64,000 nucleotides of DNA, from positions 3,732,501 through 3,796,500 of the forward strand of contig NC_053044.1 in NCBI RefSeq assembly GCF_003473485.1, written 5' to 3'. Positions 1 through 11,315 of this stretch are shown piece by piece (positions within the stretch are counted from its first letter, which is position 1; the number at the start of each line of letters is the position of its first letter). Under the pieces are notes generated by a model. It was not told the origin of the DNA. It was given only the letters and a program-made list of their open reading frames with translations, and did not search any database. The position numbers and the translations under genes were made by a program. Source of the stretch: Medicago truncatula (lineage: Eukaryota; Streptophyta; Magnoliopsida; Fabales; Fabaceae).

Positions 1-236
1 TGGGGCAAACTCGAGCATCACCATGCACTTCTCTATTACATCATCCACAGAAAATGACAACTAGGTTGCCTACACACAACCCCAACTATATGCCCCATCC
101 TTTCCAAGCTTCTGATAAAGGTTCATATGTACCCACCCTTGCAAATTCTCAGCATAGAAGTTCGCACGCAGATATGTATCATATATTAATACTCCGCAAA
201 TAGGTGCCCTAAAAATATCACAATTGTTTTTTTAAA
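1..236. other. AT-rich sequence, no gene seen
   Basis: No convincing open frame, RNA gene or repeat boundary was recognised here. It may be the edge of a feature lying outside the window. Confidence 0.4.
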
Positions 237-429
237 GGGTCTTGTTAACCGATAACTAGTGCCCCCGAGGCACTAGTCAAGGAAGTAAAAATAGAAATTT
301 TTCATAAAAAGCGACAACTTTTGACTTTCATATAAAGTTGAACATTCTACTTTTCACCACTTCCCAATGTAAAGTTTCTGTATTAATTTTTCTTAATTAG
401 TGCCCCGAAGACACTAGTTAACACTTCTC
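237..429. mobile_element. Candidate MITE with hairpin ends
   Basis: Both ends carry a related GTTAAC plus CTAGTGCC motif in opposite orientation, and each end folds on itself (CTAGTGCC-CCCGA-GGCACTAG near 255-277, and a similar weaker hairpin near 398-418). The flanks are T/A-rich (TTTTTTAAA against TTTTTAAAA), which could be an 8-10 bp target duplication but is too simple to prove it. There is no coding capacity. The superfamily is not assigned; Mutator or hAT would be the first guess. Confidence 0.4.
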
Positions 430-1420
430 TTTTTAAAAATATTTTACTTGATTATTAGATAATTCTTCAGGGATACACACAAATGTGTATCCTAGAAAGA
501 TGATGGTCATAAAAAAAAAAAAATGATTCAAGCTTGTGAGAATTTGATGGAGATTTACATCATTCAATTCAAGATGACATTAGAATTTGAACTACTATCT
601 TGATAAATCGAGCTTACATGTCATTTTTTTATGGATGATGGTAGTGAGAGATAAGAGATTTAATTAGTGAATATTAGACAAAATTTGTTGAGTTTTTTAA
701 TGATATTTTTGTTGATATCATAAATAGAGATGAAAATGAATTATGATTTATACCAAAATTCACATTGTGTTTTGATCAAATATTACTTTTTTGTTAATTT
801 TGATCATTATAATTATATATAAATGAAGAATGCTTTTCCCACTAGTTTCTTAGACTATTATTATGCTACCACCAATTTTATTCTCTGGAAATTTTGTGAG
901 TAATATTATTATTTTGCACAATCTATGGTTCAAAAAACAAATCCAACGAAAGTGATTGAAAATGAAATGATGGTAAAGTAAAGAGAAGCACAAATCATGC
1001 AACAAAACTAGATTTAGATTAATGACAACAAATTGTGTCAAGAATAAAATATATTTATTTCACCCAAACTTCATCCGTCTGAAAGGATCAAGTTATACTA
1101 AAAAAAAACTAAAAGATGGATCATCTCATAAAAAATAAAACTAAATATATTTAAAGTAAAGTGGTATCACACCATTTAAAATGAGAGAAAAACACATGAG
1201 AAAATTTTGATAAGATGAAAGATCAAACTTTATCCTCCCATGCAACATTAAGCATGAGATGATTCATTGATGTAGAAGCTACTTATTGTGGAGAGGCAGT
1301 GTTTTGGTGTGTACCTATGGTGTTGGGAAAAGGGAATTTGATACAGTCAATAATTAACCCATTGAAGAAAAAATTCTCAGATGGTTGGGATTGAGCCATG
1401 CCTTAAAGTAGTTATTGTAT
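430..1420. other. AT-rich intergenic stretch
   Basis: About 1 kb of strongly AT-biased DNA with short poly-A runs. No exon-like frame, tRNA or terminal repeat was seen on either strand. Confidence 0.5.
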
Positions 1421-1492
1421 CCTTTCTTGACCAAAAACACACATTCAATTTCCCTTTCTTGACCAAAAACACACATTCAATTTCCCTTTCTT
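1421..1492 (+). repeat. Short tandem repeat, 32-bp unit
   Basis: Two full copies of a 32-bp unit beginning CCTTTCTTGACC are followed by a partial third. The copies look identical, so the duplication is recent or polymorphic. Confidence 0.85.
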
Positions 1493-2039
1493 AACATGAG
1501 TCCTCATATCCTAGCATCTATTTCTGCATTCTTGTATGAAAAATTCAAGAAATGTTTAGTTAGGAGGACTTGAGGATGTGTTTGTATTCAACGCCACCAT
1601 ACAAACAAGAGGCTTATGAGTAAATCCATTAGTGCAGATGCCTTTAGAACCTTCTAATTCAAAGGTTTTTGTGGAAATATCACTCGTGTTAATGTATGCA
1701 AATTATGGATATTTCTGTTGGTCTTTGACAATGATTCAGCAGATGGTTAAACAAAATAATTGGAGGACTCTACTGTTTGCTTATTTTAGACTGCACTGTT
1801 TTAAGGTTCTGAACTGTTTTATGGCACTGCCAATCTCCCTTGGAATCACACCAGACCAGGCTGCCTATTCTGAGGAAAACCAAGTAATTTATGGTGTACG
1901 ACTAAGAACACAGTCCAAAGTGTGGGTCATAGTCTATATCATATGCAACTTATGGTTATTTCATACATGGAAGTATAGCTGCTAACCTTCTTTTGGAAAA
2001 GACATATACCAAGCCATTAGTTTGTGTTCTATTGTCAAA

Positions 2040-2550
2040 TATATACGCTTCAGCAGTCCTTGATGATGAAGCTAACATGTACAATGGAAAAGGTAGGGAT
2101 TTTATAGCTCATTGTAAGTGCAAAGGTGCTTCAAAATATGTCCATCTACACTGCTTAGATCATTGGTGATTTGTCAAGAAAGGGTTTGCATTTGATTACT
2201 GCGCTACTTGCATGGCTCCATATTATTTGTGTTCATGTTGCTGTTCATAGGAAATGGAGTACCTTAAAATTCTGTGTTTTTGTCACCAGAGATATTTTGT
2301 CTATTTTTCTGGCTGTCCAGCCTATTACTACCTTACTGGGTTATTTGGTTTCTCTAAGAGATGATTACCAGCAAAATTGGCTTCTTATTCTAGAGGGTAA
2401 AGGTATGGTCATTGCTTTGCTCACTTCTGGTACACTAAACCTGAAACATTGCCAAGAGCCAAACTCTACTACTTCCCACTCCACATCAAATAGACTTTAC
2501 TCAGTTTTCACAACATTGTTATATGTTGCTGCCCACTCATCACCAAAGTG
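2040..2550 (+). pseudogene. RING-CH (MARCH-type) zinc-finger protein pseudogene
   Basis: One frame reads like the second half of a RING-CH domain plus the adjoining membrane segment of a plant MARCH-type E3 ubiquitin ligase: HCKCKGASKYVH, then CLDHW, then GFAFDYCATCMAPY, then KWSTLKFCVFVTRDIL and a hydrophobic stretch ending GYLVSL. Intact relatives attach ubiquitin at membranes. The first Cys-x2-Cys pair is not found upstream, an in-frame TGA follows CLDHW (about 2168), and nothing recognisable follows the membrane segment beyond about 2400. An open frame at 2171-2551 starts after the stop and has no independent support. It is probably a truncated gene copy; a missed upstream exon could supply the first cysteines but would not remove the stop. 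Confidence 0.65.
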
Positions 2551-2589
2551 ATCTCGGTTAGTTCTTAACTGGTTTGCTTTTGTAGCTAT

Positions 2590-2960
2590 TTTTCACAGGA
2601 AGATGATCAATAGGGGAAATGTTCGAGATGCTAAAGTTCTACTCAAATGGAAAGCTTTGCCTTTTAAACATGGCACTTGTGATTGTCATCCTTGAGGACA
2701 AGGATGTTTGAAAGGGAGGGTATTATCACAGGAATAATTAAGTACTAGTAGTTATTAGCTTATTTTACATTATGTCATTTTACCATTTTATCCTTTATGG
2801 TTGTATTTAAACATTGTCTTGTACCTCATTTGGGAATCAATCAATATTTCAACAATTATCTTCTCCTCTCTAAAATCCTAAAACTCTCATTCAACACTAT
2901 TCTCACATGATTTCTCTTTGGTACCGAATTCTATTCTAAATCATTAGAATTCCTACACCT
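2590..2960 (+). mobile_element. 3' end of an old Ty3/gypsy element (fossil)
   Basis: A short stretch near 2635-2700 resembles the end of a gypsy polyprotein (LLKWKALPF, the chromodomain-like tail). It is followed by a purine-rich tract GAAAGGGAGGG and then about 240 bp that could be LTR sequence ending near ATTCCTACA. The element is broken and old, and no matching 5' part lies in the window. Confidence 0.45.
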
Positions 2961-3384
2961 GAGACTTGAATTTTATCGGTTCGTCCTTATAATCTATTTT
3001 TACCGTCTCAGAACCCCCAATTAAGGAACTCCTAATTATCCATTTTACTATGATTCACACTTACACAACCTATCCATGTTTCATCAACCAATAATTGATG
3101 CTACAATGTTGGCCTAGTCTCACAATCACAACATCTACAACAAGAAAAGCATTGGGTTGCCTTTACCCGTTAGCATCTGTAGATAATACAGACCATAATC
3201 CCAGATGCTTTGAAAGACAATCTTCTAAAAAAGGATAAACAAGATGAATAATAGAATAGACTGCAATGTCTCACTGCATATAAGAATCAATGGAGTCTAG
3301 CAGAAACGGTTGGTGCATAGAGTGTGTAAATGTTGTAAACTCTTGGGTACTAAGTTCAATTCCTAATCATCAAAAAACATTGTT
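2961..3384. other. Intergenic, nothing recognised
   Basis: No gene, RNA or clear repeat end was seen between the gypsy remnant and the tandem repeat. Confidence 0.4.
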
Positions 3385-4240
3385 CCATAGAAAAGCAAAT
3401 CTAAACCACCACCAAATATTTTCACCTCATTTAGTTTCACACCATAAGAAATAATCAAGCAAAACTTGGGAAGTTCTACAGCCAAAACATCAATTCCAAA
3501 ATAATTCTCAAAACCTGGATTAATCAATTACCCTTGTTCACCACCATCAATTTCAGCAAACATCCAAAATAGCCAAAAAAAAAAACATAACACAATGTTC
3601 TAAGACAGAAGAATCAGAATGACTAGAATGAGACATCTTCATCCTCAATGTATATAATGTTATAGAACAAACAAAACTATATACAAATACATCTTCATCC
3701 TATTATTTCAAAACATCTAAAAACAACCAAATCTAAACCAGCATAAGTTTTTTCACCTCATTTAGTTTCACCCTAATAAACATTTAGTTTCAACCTAATA
3801 AACACCATCAATTCTAAGATTACCATTGTTCACCACCATCATATTCAGCAAATATCCAAACCAACAAAATACAATCTTCTAGAATGAGATAAACACTAAA
3901 ATCAGAATGAATACTGAACGAAAAACTCTCTCAATGCATACTATATTATATTGTGTATACAAATTAAATCCATATCATTATAAAACAAACAAAACAATAT
4001 ACAATTATTAAGCAAGACACATGCTTGTTGTTATTATTTCAAAACATATAAACCAATCCAATTTAACAAGCATAAACTTTTCACCTCATCTTTAGTTTCA
4101 CACCAAAATGCAAAAGAATCAAGCAGAACATAGCCAGTTCCACACAACCCCACAAAAACAAATCAATTCCAATTTCCACAATTACCCTTGTTCACCATAA
4201 TCATCATCATCATCATCATCTTCAGCAAAATTCAAAACCT
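3385..4240 (-). repeat. Degenerate tandem repeat of the adjacent gene's 3' end (unit about 330 bp, three copies)
   Basis: The anchor CACCTCATTTAGTTTCAC recurs at about 3423, 3757 and 4083 (the last with a small insertion). Each copy is followed by the same order of motifs: AATCAAGCA, CAATTCCAA and TTACCCTTGTTCACCA. In the third copy this last motif is the end of the coding region at 4182. The first two copies are therefore old duplicates of the 3' UTR and last codons of the gene at 4182-5366. Poly(ATC) is expanded only in the functional copy, where it encodes an acidic Asp run. Confidence 0.7.
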
Positions 4241-5366
4241 GACAAACAGAACCACCTTCTTCCTCCACCATCACTCTCTCCTCCTCATCTTCATCACAAA
4301 AGTAAGATCTTTTTCCATTCAATTCAGCAACTCTTTTAACAGCACCAGAATCTCTAGGACTCTCATCAACAAACCTCATTGTCGAAATCTTCGGTAACAT
4401 AACAAAACCACTCACATCCACTTCTTCAATTGGTATCTCCCATCTCTTCTTAGCCCTGATTTCACTCCCTAAACCCTTATTATTCTCCGAAAACGATCTT
4501 TTCCTCGCATCACCACCACCACCACCGGAATTATACCGGCTTGCAACAATTCTACCTTGTTTCAACGATTTCTTCACTGATTTTTCACCTTCAAACAGCT
4601 TCTTCGGTTGAACCTGAGCAATTTCTTCATCTTTCTTCTTCACACGCTTAATCGATCCAACCGCAGAATTAACTGAATTTGAATTCAAATTCAAATTCGG
4701 TTTGCAAATCGTTTTTCTTCGATTTTCTTCACAACTTTCTTGAGGTTTCAAAAAACAAGATTTCCTCCTATTCACCGTCGCCGGAGTAATCCCCGACGGC
4801 ATTACTTCACAACTTTCCTGCGGTTTCCAGAAACAAGACTTCCTCCGATTCACCGTCGCCGGAGTAATCGTCATCGCCGGCGGTGCCATCACTTTCCCGG
4901 CAATCTCCATCGGACCTAAACTCATCCCTCTTCTCCAATTAACCCTAGATTTCGGCGTATCCGAAACGACACCGTTTCGTTTCGGTGTCTCCTCCTTGAA
5001 AACGACACCGTTTCGTTTCGGTGTAACGTTTTTCTTCGGTTCCATAAACTTCGCTGCTACTATTCTTCCAGTACCAATTCCACTAACACGCTTTTCAGAA
5101 GCGATTTTTCTTTCAGCTTTTTCAACACGAAGCAATTCCAGCTTCGAAGTTAATCGCTTAATTTCACTTTCAATTTCCGCAATTTCATCATCAATAGTTC
5201 TTTTGTTTGAAGAAGGAACAATGTTGAATGCGGATGGGTTTAGATTCTCTTTGATGGAATCAGAAGATGAATTCATGGCGAAATCTTCACCATCGAATGC
5301 TGCGTTGTTCCACACTTGAACCTGTGTGGAATGAAGAAGAATGTTGTTGTTGTTTGTGTTATTCAT
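4182..5366 (-). CDS. Unrecognised plant nuclear protein with coiled coil, probably mitotic
   Basis: A single-exon frame of 394 residues. I do not recognise the family. Near residues 57-88 there is a charged coiled coil (IDDEIAEIESEIKRL onward). Several short motifs are repeated: TPKRNGVV twice (about 116-136), ITPATVNRRKSCF with KPQESCE twice (about 167-215), and GRIVAAKF with GRIVASRY. Basic clusters (KRVKKKDEE, AKKRWEIP) suggest nuclear import, and the C-terminus is acidic with an Asp run made by an ATC microsatellite. The first ATG is used; the next Met is about residue 31. Two MSA elements lie 144-200 bp upstream, the signature of G2/M-expressed plant genes, so a cell-division role is inferred and not shown. 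Frame length, biased composition and orderly motif repeats argue for a real gene. Confidence 0.75.
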   Translation of the reverse strand: MNNTNNNNILLHSTQVQVWNNAAFDGEDFAMNSSSDSIKENLNPSAFNIVPSSNKRTIDDEIAEIESEIKRLTSKLELLRVEKAERKIASEKRVSGIGTGRIVAAKFMEPKKNVTPKRNGVVFKEETPKRNGVVSDTPKSRVNWRRGMSLGPMEIAGKVMAPPAMTITPATVNRRKSCFWKPQESCEVMPSGITPATVNRRKSCFLKPQESCEENRRKTICKPNLNLNSNSVNSAVGSIKRVKKKDEEIAQVQPKKLFEGEKSVKKSLKQGRIVASRYNSGGGGGDARKRSFSENNKGLGSEIRAKKRWEIPIEEVDVSGFVMLPKISTMRFVDESPRDSGAVKRVAELNGKRSYFCDEDEEERVMVEEEGGSVCQVLNFAEDDDDDDDYGEQG

Positions 5367-5509
5367 GGTTAAGTGCTTTTTTATTTAAGTGCTTTTGGGA
5401 GAAAGGTTTCAAGATTTAAGAAGAATCTGATTAGTTTTTTGGGTTTGGGTTGAAGAAATGAAGAGTGAGGTTGAAAGAGGGAATTATTTGTATTTGGAAG
5501 AGATTATGT

Positions 5510-5519
5510 GACCGTTGGA
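5510..5519 (-). promoter_or_regulatory. MSA element (proximal)
   Basis: On the minus strand this reads TCCAACGGTC, a full match to the mitosis-specific activator consensus YCYAACGGYY bound by three-repeat MYB proteins. It lies 144 bp before the start codon of the minus-strand gene. Confidence 0.7.
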
Positions 5520-5555
5520 GATTGAAGAGGGAAGAAATAAAGTTACGCTCTTACT

Positions 5556-5565
5556 GGCCGTTGGA
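5556..5565 (-). promoter_or_regulatory. MSA element (distal)
   Basis: On the minus strand this reads TCCAACGGCC, a second full match to YCYAACGGYY, 46 bp from the first. Paired MSA elements are typical of B-type cyclin and other G2/M promoters. Confidence 0.65.
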
Positions 5566-5628
5566 TGTGAAACGGCTACTCATACACGCTCCGATGTGAT
5601 TTCAAAAGGGTTTCTGTCATAAATATTA

Positions 5629-6639
5629 GGGTTAATTATATTTAAGATCCCTGTAAATAGGGGTGCTTCCATTATGAATCCCTACTTAAATTTTATTATA
5701 TTTTTAGTCCTTAACGTTTTTTGCCGTTTGCAGCCGTTAAATTATTGATGACCAGGCAAACGGAGCATGCCACTTGGATGTTGTATGGACACATTTTATG
5801 ACATGGCATGCCACATGTCATTAACATTTAAATTAAAAATGTAATATTTATTGAAACTTTTAAAAATTAATAAATAAAAACCTAATCCTCTTTCATTAAA
5901 CTCAACTCAGATTCTTTGATCCTCCCCAATCACAATATTTAACCAAACAAAATCTTGTATGCTCCTTTTCCCCCTCTCGATAAAACTCATCAACATCAAA
6001 CCTTTCTCTCCACCGTCCGGGTTTGCAACGGATCGCATGAATCAAACCCATATCTGTCGATTCTCAAATTTTTTCCTGATTTCTGCGTTTGCAAGCTAAA
6101 GTGAAAATTGAATGAAAGAGATCTAAAACTTGAGACCAACATCAAGCTCTACAAGTCATGTCCGTAATACTCACACTGATGCATCATGCTGAAATTTGAG
6201 TGTTGTTGTTATTGAGTCTTTTTTTCTTTTGTTTTTAGTTTATCGACTTGACTGGTGTTCGTAGTGAGGAGATCGAAGAAAGATAAGGATATGATGATGT
6301 TGGCTGAAGAGATGATGAAGAAGAAGATTCATGGTGGTGTAGTGTTTACAACATTTTTTAATTTTTGATTAACAAGTAAAATAAATATTAATCTTTTAAA
6401 TTAAACAATATTAGTTTTTATAAAAAAAAAAATATTCACATGTGGCATGCCATGTCATTCGAATGAGTCTAAGTGGCGTTTAAGTATTCATCACCGTTAG
6501 CCCAGTTAGCAAAAACTAACCGTAGGGACCAAATACACTAACGGACAAAAACGTTGAGGACCAAAAATATAATAAAATTTAAGTAGAGATCAATGTTGGA
6601 AACACGTCTATTTATAAGGACCTTAAACATAATTAACCC
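5629..6639. mobile_element. Non-autonomous MULE with long TIRs, possible Pack-MULE
   Basis: Terminal inverted repeats of about 100 bp begin GGGTTAATTA (5629-5730 against 6538-6639). They are flanked by a perfect 9-bp direct repeat TAAATATTA (5620-5628 and 6640-6648), the target duplication size of the Mutator superfamily. No transposase is present. The interior (about 5880-6345) is less AT-rich than the arms and looks like gene-derived sequence (CT-rich leader, a GTTTTTAG acceptor-like site, a GAAGAAGAAGAAG tract), so capture of a host gene piece is possible. It lies just beyond the host gene's promoter. Confidence 0.85.
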
Positions 6640-6648
6640 TAAATATTA

Positions 6649-7006
6649 TCTAGTCTAAATTATCAATCTAATATTTAAGAAAATAACAGACAATGTACAA
6701 TTATTAAATTATTATTCCACAATAAATTAATTTAATTAAATGATACATAGATAATTCTAAAAAAAAAACTGATAAATAAATAATTTATTTAATTTATTGA
6801 TTATTTGCTGAACTATTTGATTTTTTTTAAATAGAAGTATGAATCAAACCGGTGATTATTGTTTTTTATATTTTGAGCATATAGTCACTTTATCCTTGAC
6901 TTTGCACCTCTCTATCACAAAGGTCTCTGACTCAGAATTAAATACAAATAAGTCTATGACTCTCCACTTCCGTTATCACTTTAATCCCTGCCGTTAAAAA
7001 ATTATG
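6649..7006. other. AT-rich spacer
   Basis: No gene seen. The right part (about 6880-7006) contains 'actttatcc...tgac' wording typical of MULE ends and may be the outer part of the inverted-repeat element that follows, although the matching part was not found at the far end. Confidence 0.35.
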
Positions 7007-7515
7007 TTAAGTGATGATGTGACACATGTTTTATGCTGACAAGGGGTATGACATGTCACGGGGACTAAAGTGAAAGTAGAAAATTTGGTCCCTGAACCGA
7101 AAATCAATATCCCCAAATTGAATCTAAAACCTCTAACAGTAAACACGAAATTTCACTAAAGTTCTTAATTGTGCTTACTTACTATCAGTTAGGTCTCTAA
7201 TTGTGCATACTTAATACTCCCTCCGTCCCAAAATTGTATGATGTTTTGGGCATTTCACACATATTAAGAAATGTAATTAATATTGTGTGGGAAAGAGATA
7301 TTACAAGTAGTTTTACAAAATTATCTTTACTAAATGATATAGGAAATATAAATGAAAGAATTGAAGGAATAAAGAGTAATAAATACATAATGATATAATT
7401 GGAAAAGTAACATTAATGTTTCATTGGTATTGTAACGTGACATACAATTTGGGACAAATATTTTTTCTAAAGTGACATACAATTTGGGACGGAGGGAGTA
7501 TCAGTTAGATCCTTA
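7007..7515 (+). repeat. Left arm of a long inverted-repeat element
   Basis: From TTAAGTGATGATGTG at 7007 the sequence aligns with the reverse complement of 37140-37338 (shared blocks include CATGTTTTATGCTGAC, GACTAAAGTGAAAGTA and GTGCATACTTA). The two arms now lie about 30 kb apart because a copia element inserted between them. A Stowaway MITE interrupts this arm. MULE-like, but no target duplication was identified. Confidence 0.6.
7217..7498. mobile_element. Stowaway-type MITE
   Basis: A 282-bp element with ends CTCCCTCCGTCCCAAA and its complement TTTGGGACGGAGGGAG, flanked by the TA dinucleotide (7215-7216 and 7499-7500), as expected for Tc1/mariner-derived Stowaway elements. It has no meaningful coding capacity. 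The other arm of the host repeat keeps the unoccupied site near 37151-37164. Confidence 0.9.
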
Positions 7516-8347
7516 GTAGTTTAGTAAGGGTTATATGTAGTTTAGTAATAACTAGAATTATTTGCTAGAGCATTTGCTGATCAATGATAATAAGCTAGCA
7601 GAGTTCTTAGATTAATGTGTTTCTAATAACTATTTTTCCTGATAATAAGCTAGCAGAAACTTGTGTGTATACTATATTCACTTTATGCAGTAATATCTTT
7701 CAACACCAAGTTGTCATGCCAAGAACCCATTCTTGGAATTTATGTATACTATATTCCTGTAACTATATTCACATTGAAATCACTTTTTTATGACAGTTTC
7801 AATCAATGAAATTTGACAGTACCACAACATCATTGATGAATATTTTGTCCCTTTTAATTTATGGGAAATGTTGTCTAACCTTTGATACTGATTTTTCACA
7901 CCATACTTGCAATTACAGTTAAGTTAATTTAGTCGTAGCTTAATGCAATTAGCTCCAAATAGATACAAATACATTATATAAATAACATTGTTGGAAATGT
8001 TCAATAATAACCCCTTGTTCACAATCTATTCTATTTAATTTTATCATTACCGTTTGAAAGTTATGCAGCTTAACACGTTCCTGGAATTCATATTTATTAG
8101 CATATAGTATATTTTTGTTTGAATTCATATTTATGGAGAGAGTTGCTTTTATTAGAAAAGGTAGGTTTCAACTTCAAAATCTAATTCACTAATGAATAAT
8201 AAGCATATATTGTAGAGTTCTAATCATATATCCATTATATAGACAGTTTATTTGAAGTCTGTAAGTTGCATTTTTCTCAATTAGCGTGCACACTTGAATC
8301 ATGCCATTTTGGAATGATGATGATTTTGCTTTATGTAACTCTAGTTT
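7516..8347. other. Interior of the inverted-repeat element, no gene seen
   Basis: AT-rich sequence with a short duplicated phrase (GATAATAAGCTAGCAGA near 7588 and 7641). No transposase or other coding frame was recognised before the copia LTR begins. Confidence 0.4.
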
Positions 8348-9615
8348 TGTTGTTTTTGGATTTCCAAACTGTTGTATTTGGATTTCCAAATTCTATTATC
8401 TACCGAAGTTGTTACTAGGTTGAGTCACGACCAGGTCGCTCTCTTTAAGACGTTTCATGGCACTGCCCAAAATTGTGCAAGGCAGACTATCAACCACGCC
8501 GCCTCCAGGATAAAACAAGCCCAGCTACAACTGTTCGATTAACTACTGCACTGTAGAAAACCGTTCGAGAATTACACCTTCAATATGGTACTAAGACCAA
8601 TCTTTTAATACTGAAACCAATATGGTATTGTAACCACTCAATTATGATGTTGAGACCACTCAAATATGGTGTTACCACCATTCTAATTTTTTAACTTCTC
8701 CAAATATCAATAGGCATTTCAACCACTCAAATATGGTGCTACGACCATTCTAACATCTAACTTCTCCATGAGTTGAAGAAGAATATATATGTTTAAGATC
8801 ATTCTTATTATATCGAAAAGGGACTATGATCTTAAAACATTATTTATTCCGAAGAGAATGAATTATCAAAGGGACTATGCTGTTAAGACCATTCTTAATT
8901 CCGAAGGGACATTAAACCGAAAAGGGACTATGGTCTTAAGAACACTCTTAATTCCGAAGGGACAAGAAGGAGTAGAAAAAGGAGAAGAACTTGTCAACAC
9001 AAGTCGAAGGAGGGAGAAGAGAGGAAAAACACAGGAAGCATCAACTGTGAATTTCAGTGTGTGGAATGCACTGTGTGAGCTCTCTATTTATAGAGAAAGT
9101 TCACAACTAATAAGTGAGAAACTTTGGGAGCAAGTAATTCTCATATTAGATCTAGTACAAAAATATCTCAAATTGAGTCTCAAAATATATCATATTGAGT
9201 ACAAAAAATATATTATTCAATACATAAATATATTACTGAGTATCAAAATATATTTTAGATCATGTACTAAAATATATTAGATTGCCTTCCCAAATATTTC
9301 AGATTGTGTTCCAAATTATTTTAGCAAAACTTGGGGACTAAGAAAACACTTTCTAATAATGATTAAATTAATTATTTAATTTATCATTTCCAAATAATAA
9401 AATATATATCAGTATATTTTTTTTTTCTCAGTGCTTACTTCGTTCACATAACTATGTACCTCTTAGAGGTACACCCCCACTATATAAACACTACTAATGT
9501 GTGTGTTCCATCCGATGTGGGACTTCCACTTTTTCAATTCACACAACACTAGTTCTACCCAACATGGGAATTTGTGTTTAGTCTGTTTAACTCAATTTCC
9601 ACACATGTTCCAACA
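8348..9615 (-). repeat. Copia 3' LTR (left copy)
   Basis: 1268 bp, TG...CA ends (TGTTGTTTTTGG to TTCCAACA on the plus strand). It matches 35748-37037. An open frame of 163 codons inside it occurs in both LTRs and is taken as non-coding. Confidence 0.9.
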
Positions 9616-11310
9616 ATCACCCACTTGAATTTAAAAAATGGTTTCAAAAATAACGTCAAAGACGTCTCCATAAGATTTGCTAGTAAACAAAGGTGTCGCC
9701 TACAACTTGAACCTCTGTATAGCGAGTAAAATTCTGATTAACAAGAGTTGCTTACAACATTGAACTCTATCTCAGACAGAGAACCCACACACAAACCTTT
9801 TCATAAGGTGTATTCTAAAAACCCGTGCGTTTTATGGCCTTGCACGTCTATCCCGGTTTTAACGAACGCTCTAGGTATTTTGCCCCGAATACCATAGGAA
9901 TCGGCCTAAGTTCCACATTCGTATAGGTGAGTCTATCAAGAGTACTCCTGTAGCTAGGTACTCCACTCCACATAGAGTATAGATCTCATTAAGAGTTTCT
10001 ATTATCTCATCCTTCTGTCACTGCAGGAATCATGCTTTCTTACTTTTCTCATAGCATGTTCTATCACTCATGACTTGTTATTACCCATTGAACCTATTTC
10101 TTGGGATCTCCAATCATGTAGGTCGGGTTACCATCACTTGTGACCTTTGGGCATTAGTCCCATCCTGTTGGATGTGTTTAGGACTTTCTTTCTAGTAATT
10201 CCTTTCGTCAAAGGATTGACTAATTCTTTTATCAATACGTGCACGATATACTTTAACCGTTCCTTTTAGAGCTCTCTAATCATTCTGTGTTCGTGCCTTA
10301 ATTATCGTCTCTCACCATTGTGGTAACGATTCTCAATTTTGTAATAGTTGCAGACTATCACAATAAATTAACACTTCGGACAACGGTTTCACCTACTGAG
10401 GGTTCTTAGCTAGCAAGCATCTTATCAACTTGCTTCTTCACTAGTTTTCTCTAGTGTTCTCATCTCAGATTCATTCCATAATATCATTTGTTTCAACAAA
10501 TAACTCCTCAAGTGATGCTCAATGGGCAGTCACTGGTCGCTTTGAGACTCATCTGAAGGATGTTCAATTTTTTATCTTGTACCACTCATGTACAATATGA
10601 TACTTCTCATTTGTATCTTGTACCATTTAAGTACAATAGGATACTTCTCATAATGTAATCCTAGAGTCATAATCTTCTTAAGGCACCTCATGACTCTTTC
10701 AATAGCATGTCAATGCTTCTTATCCGTCTACTAATAAACTTGAACAAAAATCTCACGACATGGCCAACGTCGAGTCTAATACATTCAATGGCGTACCATC
10801 TCAAGTGTTCTTGAAAGGTTTTATACTTGCAAGTTTATAGTCAAATAATTACATTCCTTAAGATATTCTCAACTTTGTGAGATTCATCAGAAAAATTCTC
10901 TTTTCTGATCTAGTAATCTTGAAACCAAGAATTACTTCAACTTTGTCTAGGTCTTTCTTATCAATGTTATTGATAAACAATGATTTCATATAATTCATAA
11001 CATAAATTTTTAAACCAAATATGAGCAAGTTGTCTTCATAGAGACATATGATCGTGTAAATATTATTTGTCACTTTCATTCACTTTATACTCATTCGATA
11101 GCATTAGAATGTCAACTTTTTCATGTCATTCCTTAAGAGTTTATTTTAGACCTCACAAAGAATTATCTAACTTACAGAACTTGTTTTCTAGTCCATGAAT
11201 CACAAAACCTTCAGGTTGTTTAATATAGACTTCTTCTTCTGGTTCACCATAAAGAAGGCAACTTTCACATCCATTTGGAGTATTATCGAGTTATGAACGG
11301 CGGCTAAAGG
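9616..11310 (-). mobile_element. Copia internal remnant: reverse transcriptase and RNase H end
   Basis: The minus strand shows copia polymerase wording (a DNLLIFG block with VILGFKITRSEKRIF downstream). The rest up to the LTR is weaker RNase H-end sequence. Broken. The segment is cut at 11310 by the Ogre derivative and resumes at 22808. Confidence 0.75.
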
Positions 11311-11315
11311 GACTA

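Noticed and set aside
1632-1985. Open frame of 117 codons
   Set aside because: No recognisable domain, unusual composition, and it lies in old repeat-like sequence before the RING-CH pseudogene.
8789-9280. 163-codon frame, repeated at 36189-36680
   Set aside because: Lies entirely inside the copia LTR in both copies. It resembles no protein and is best seen as chance.
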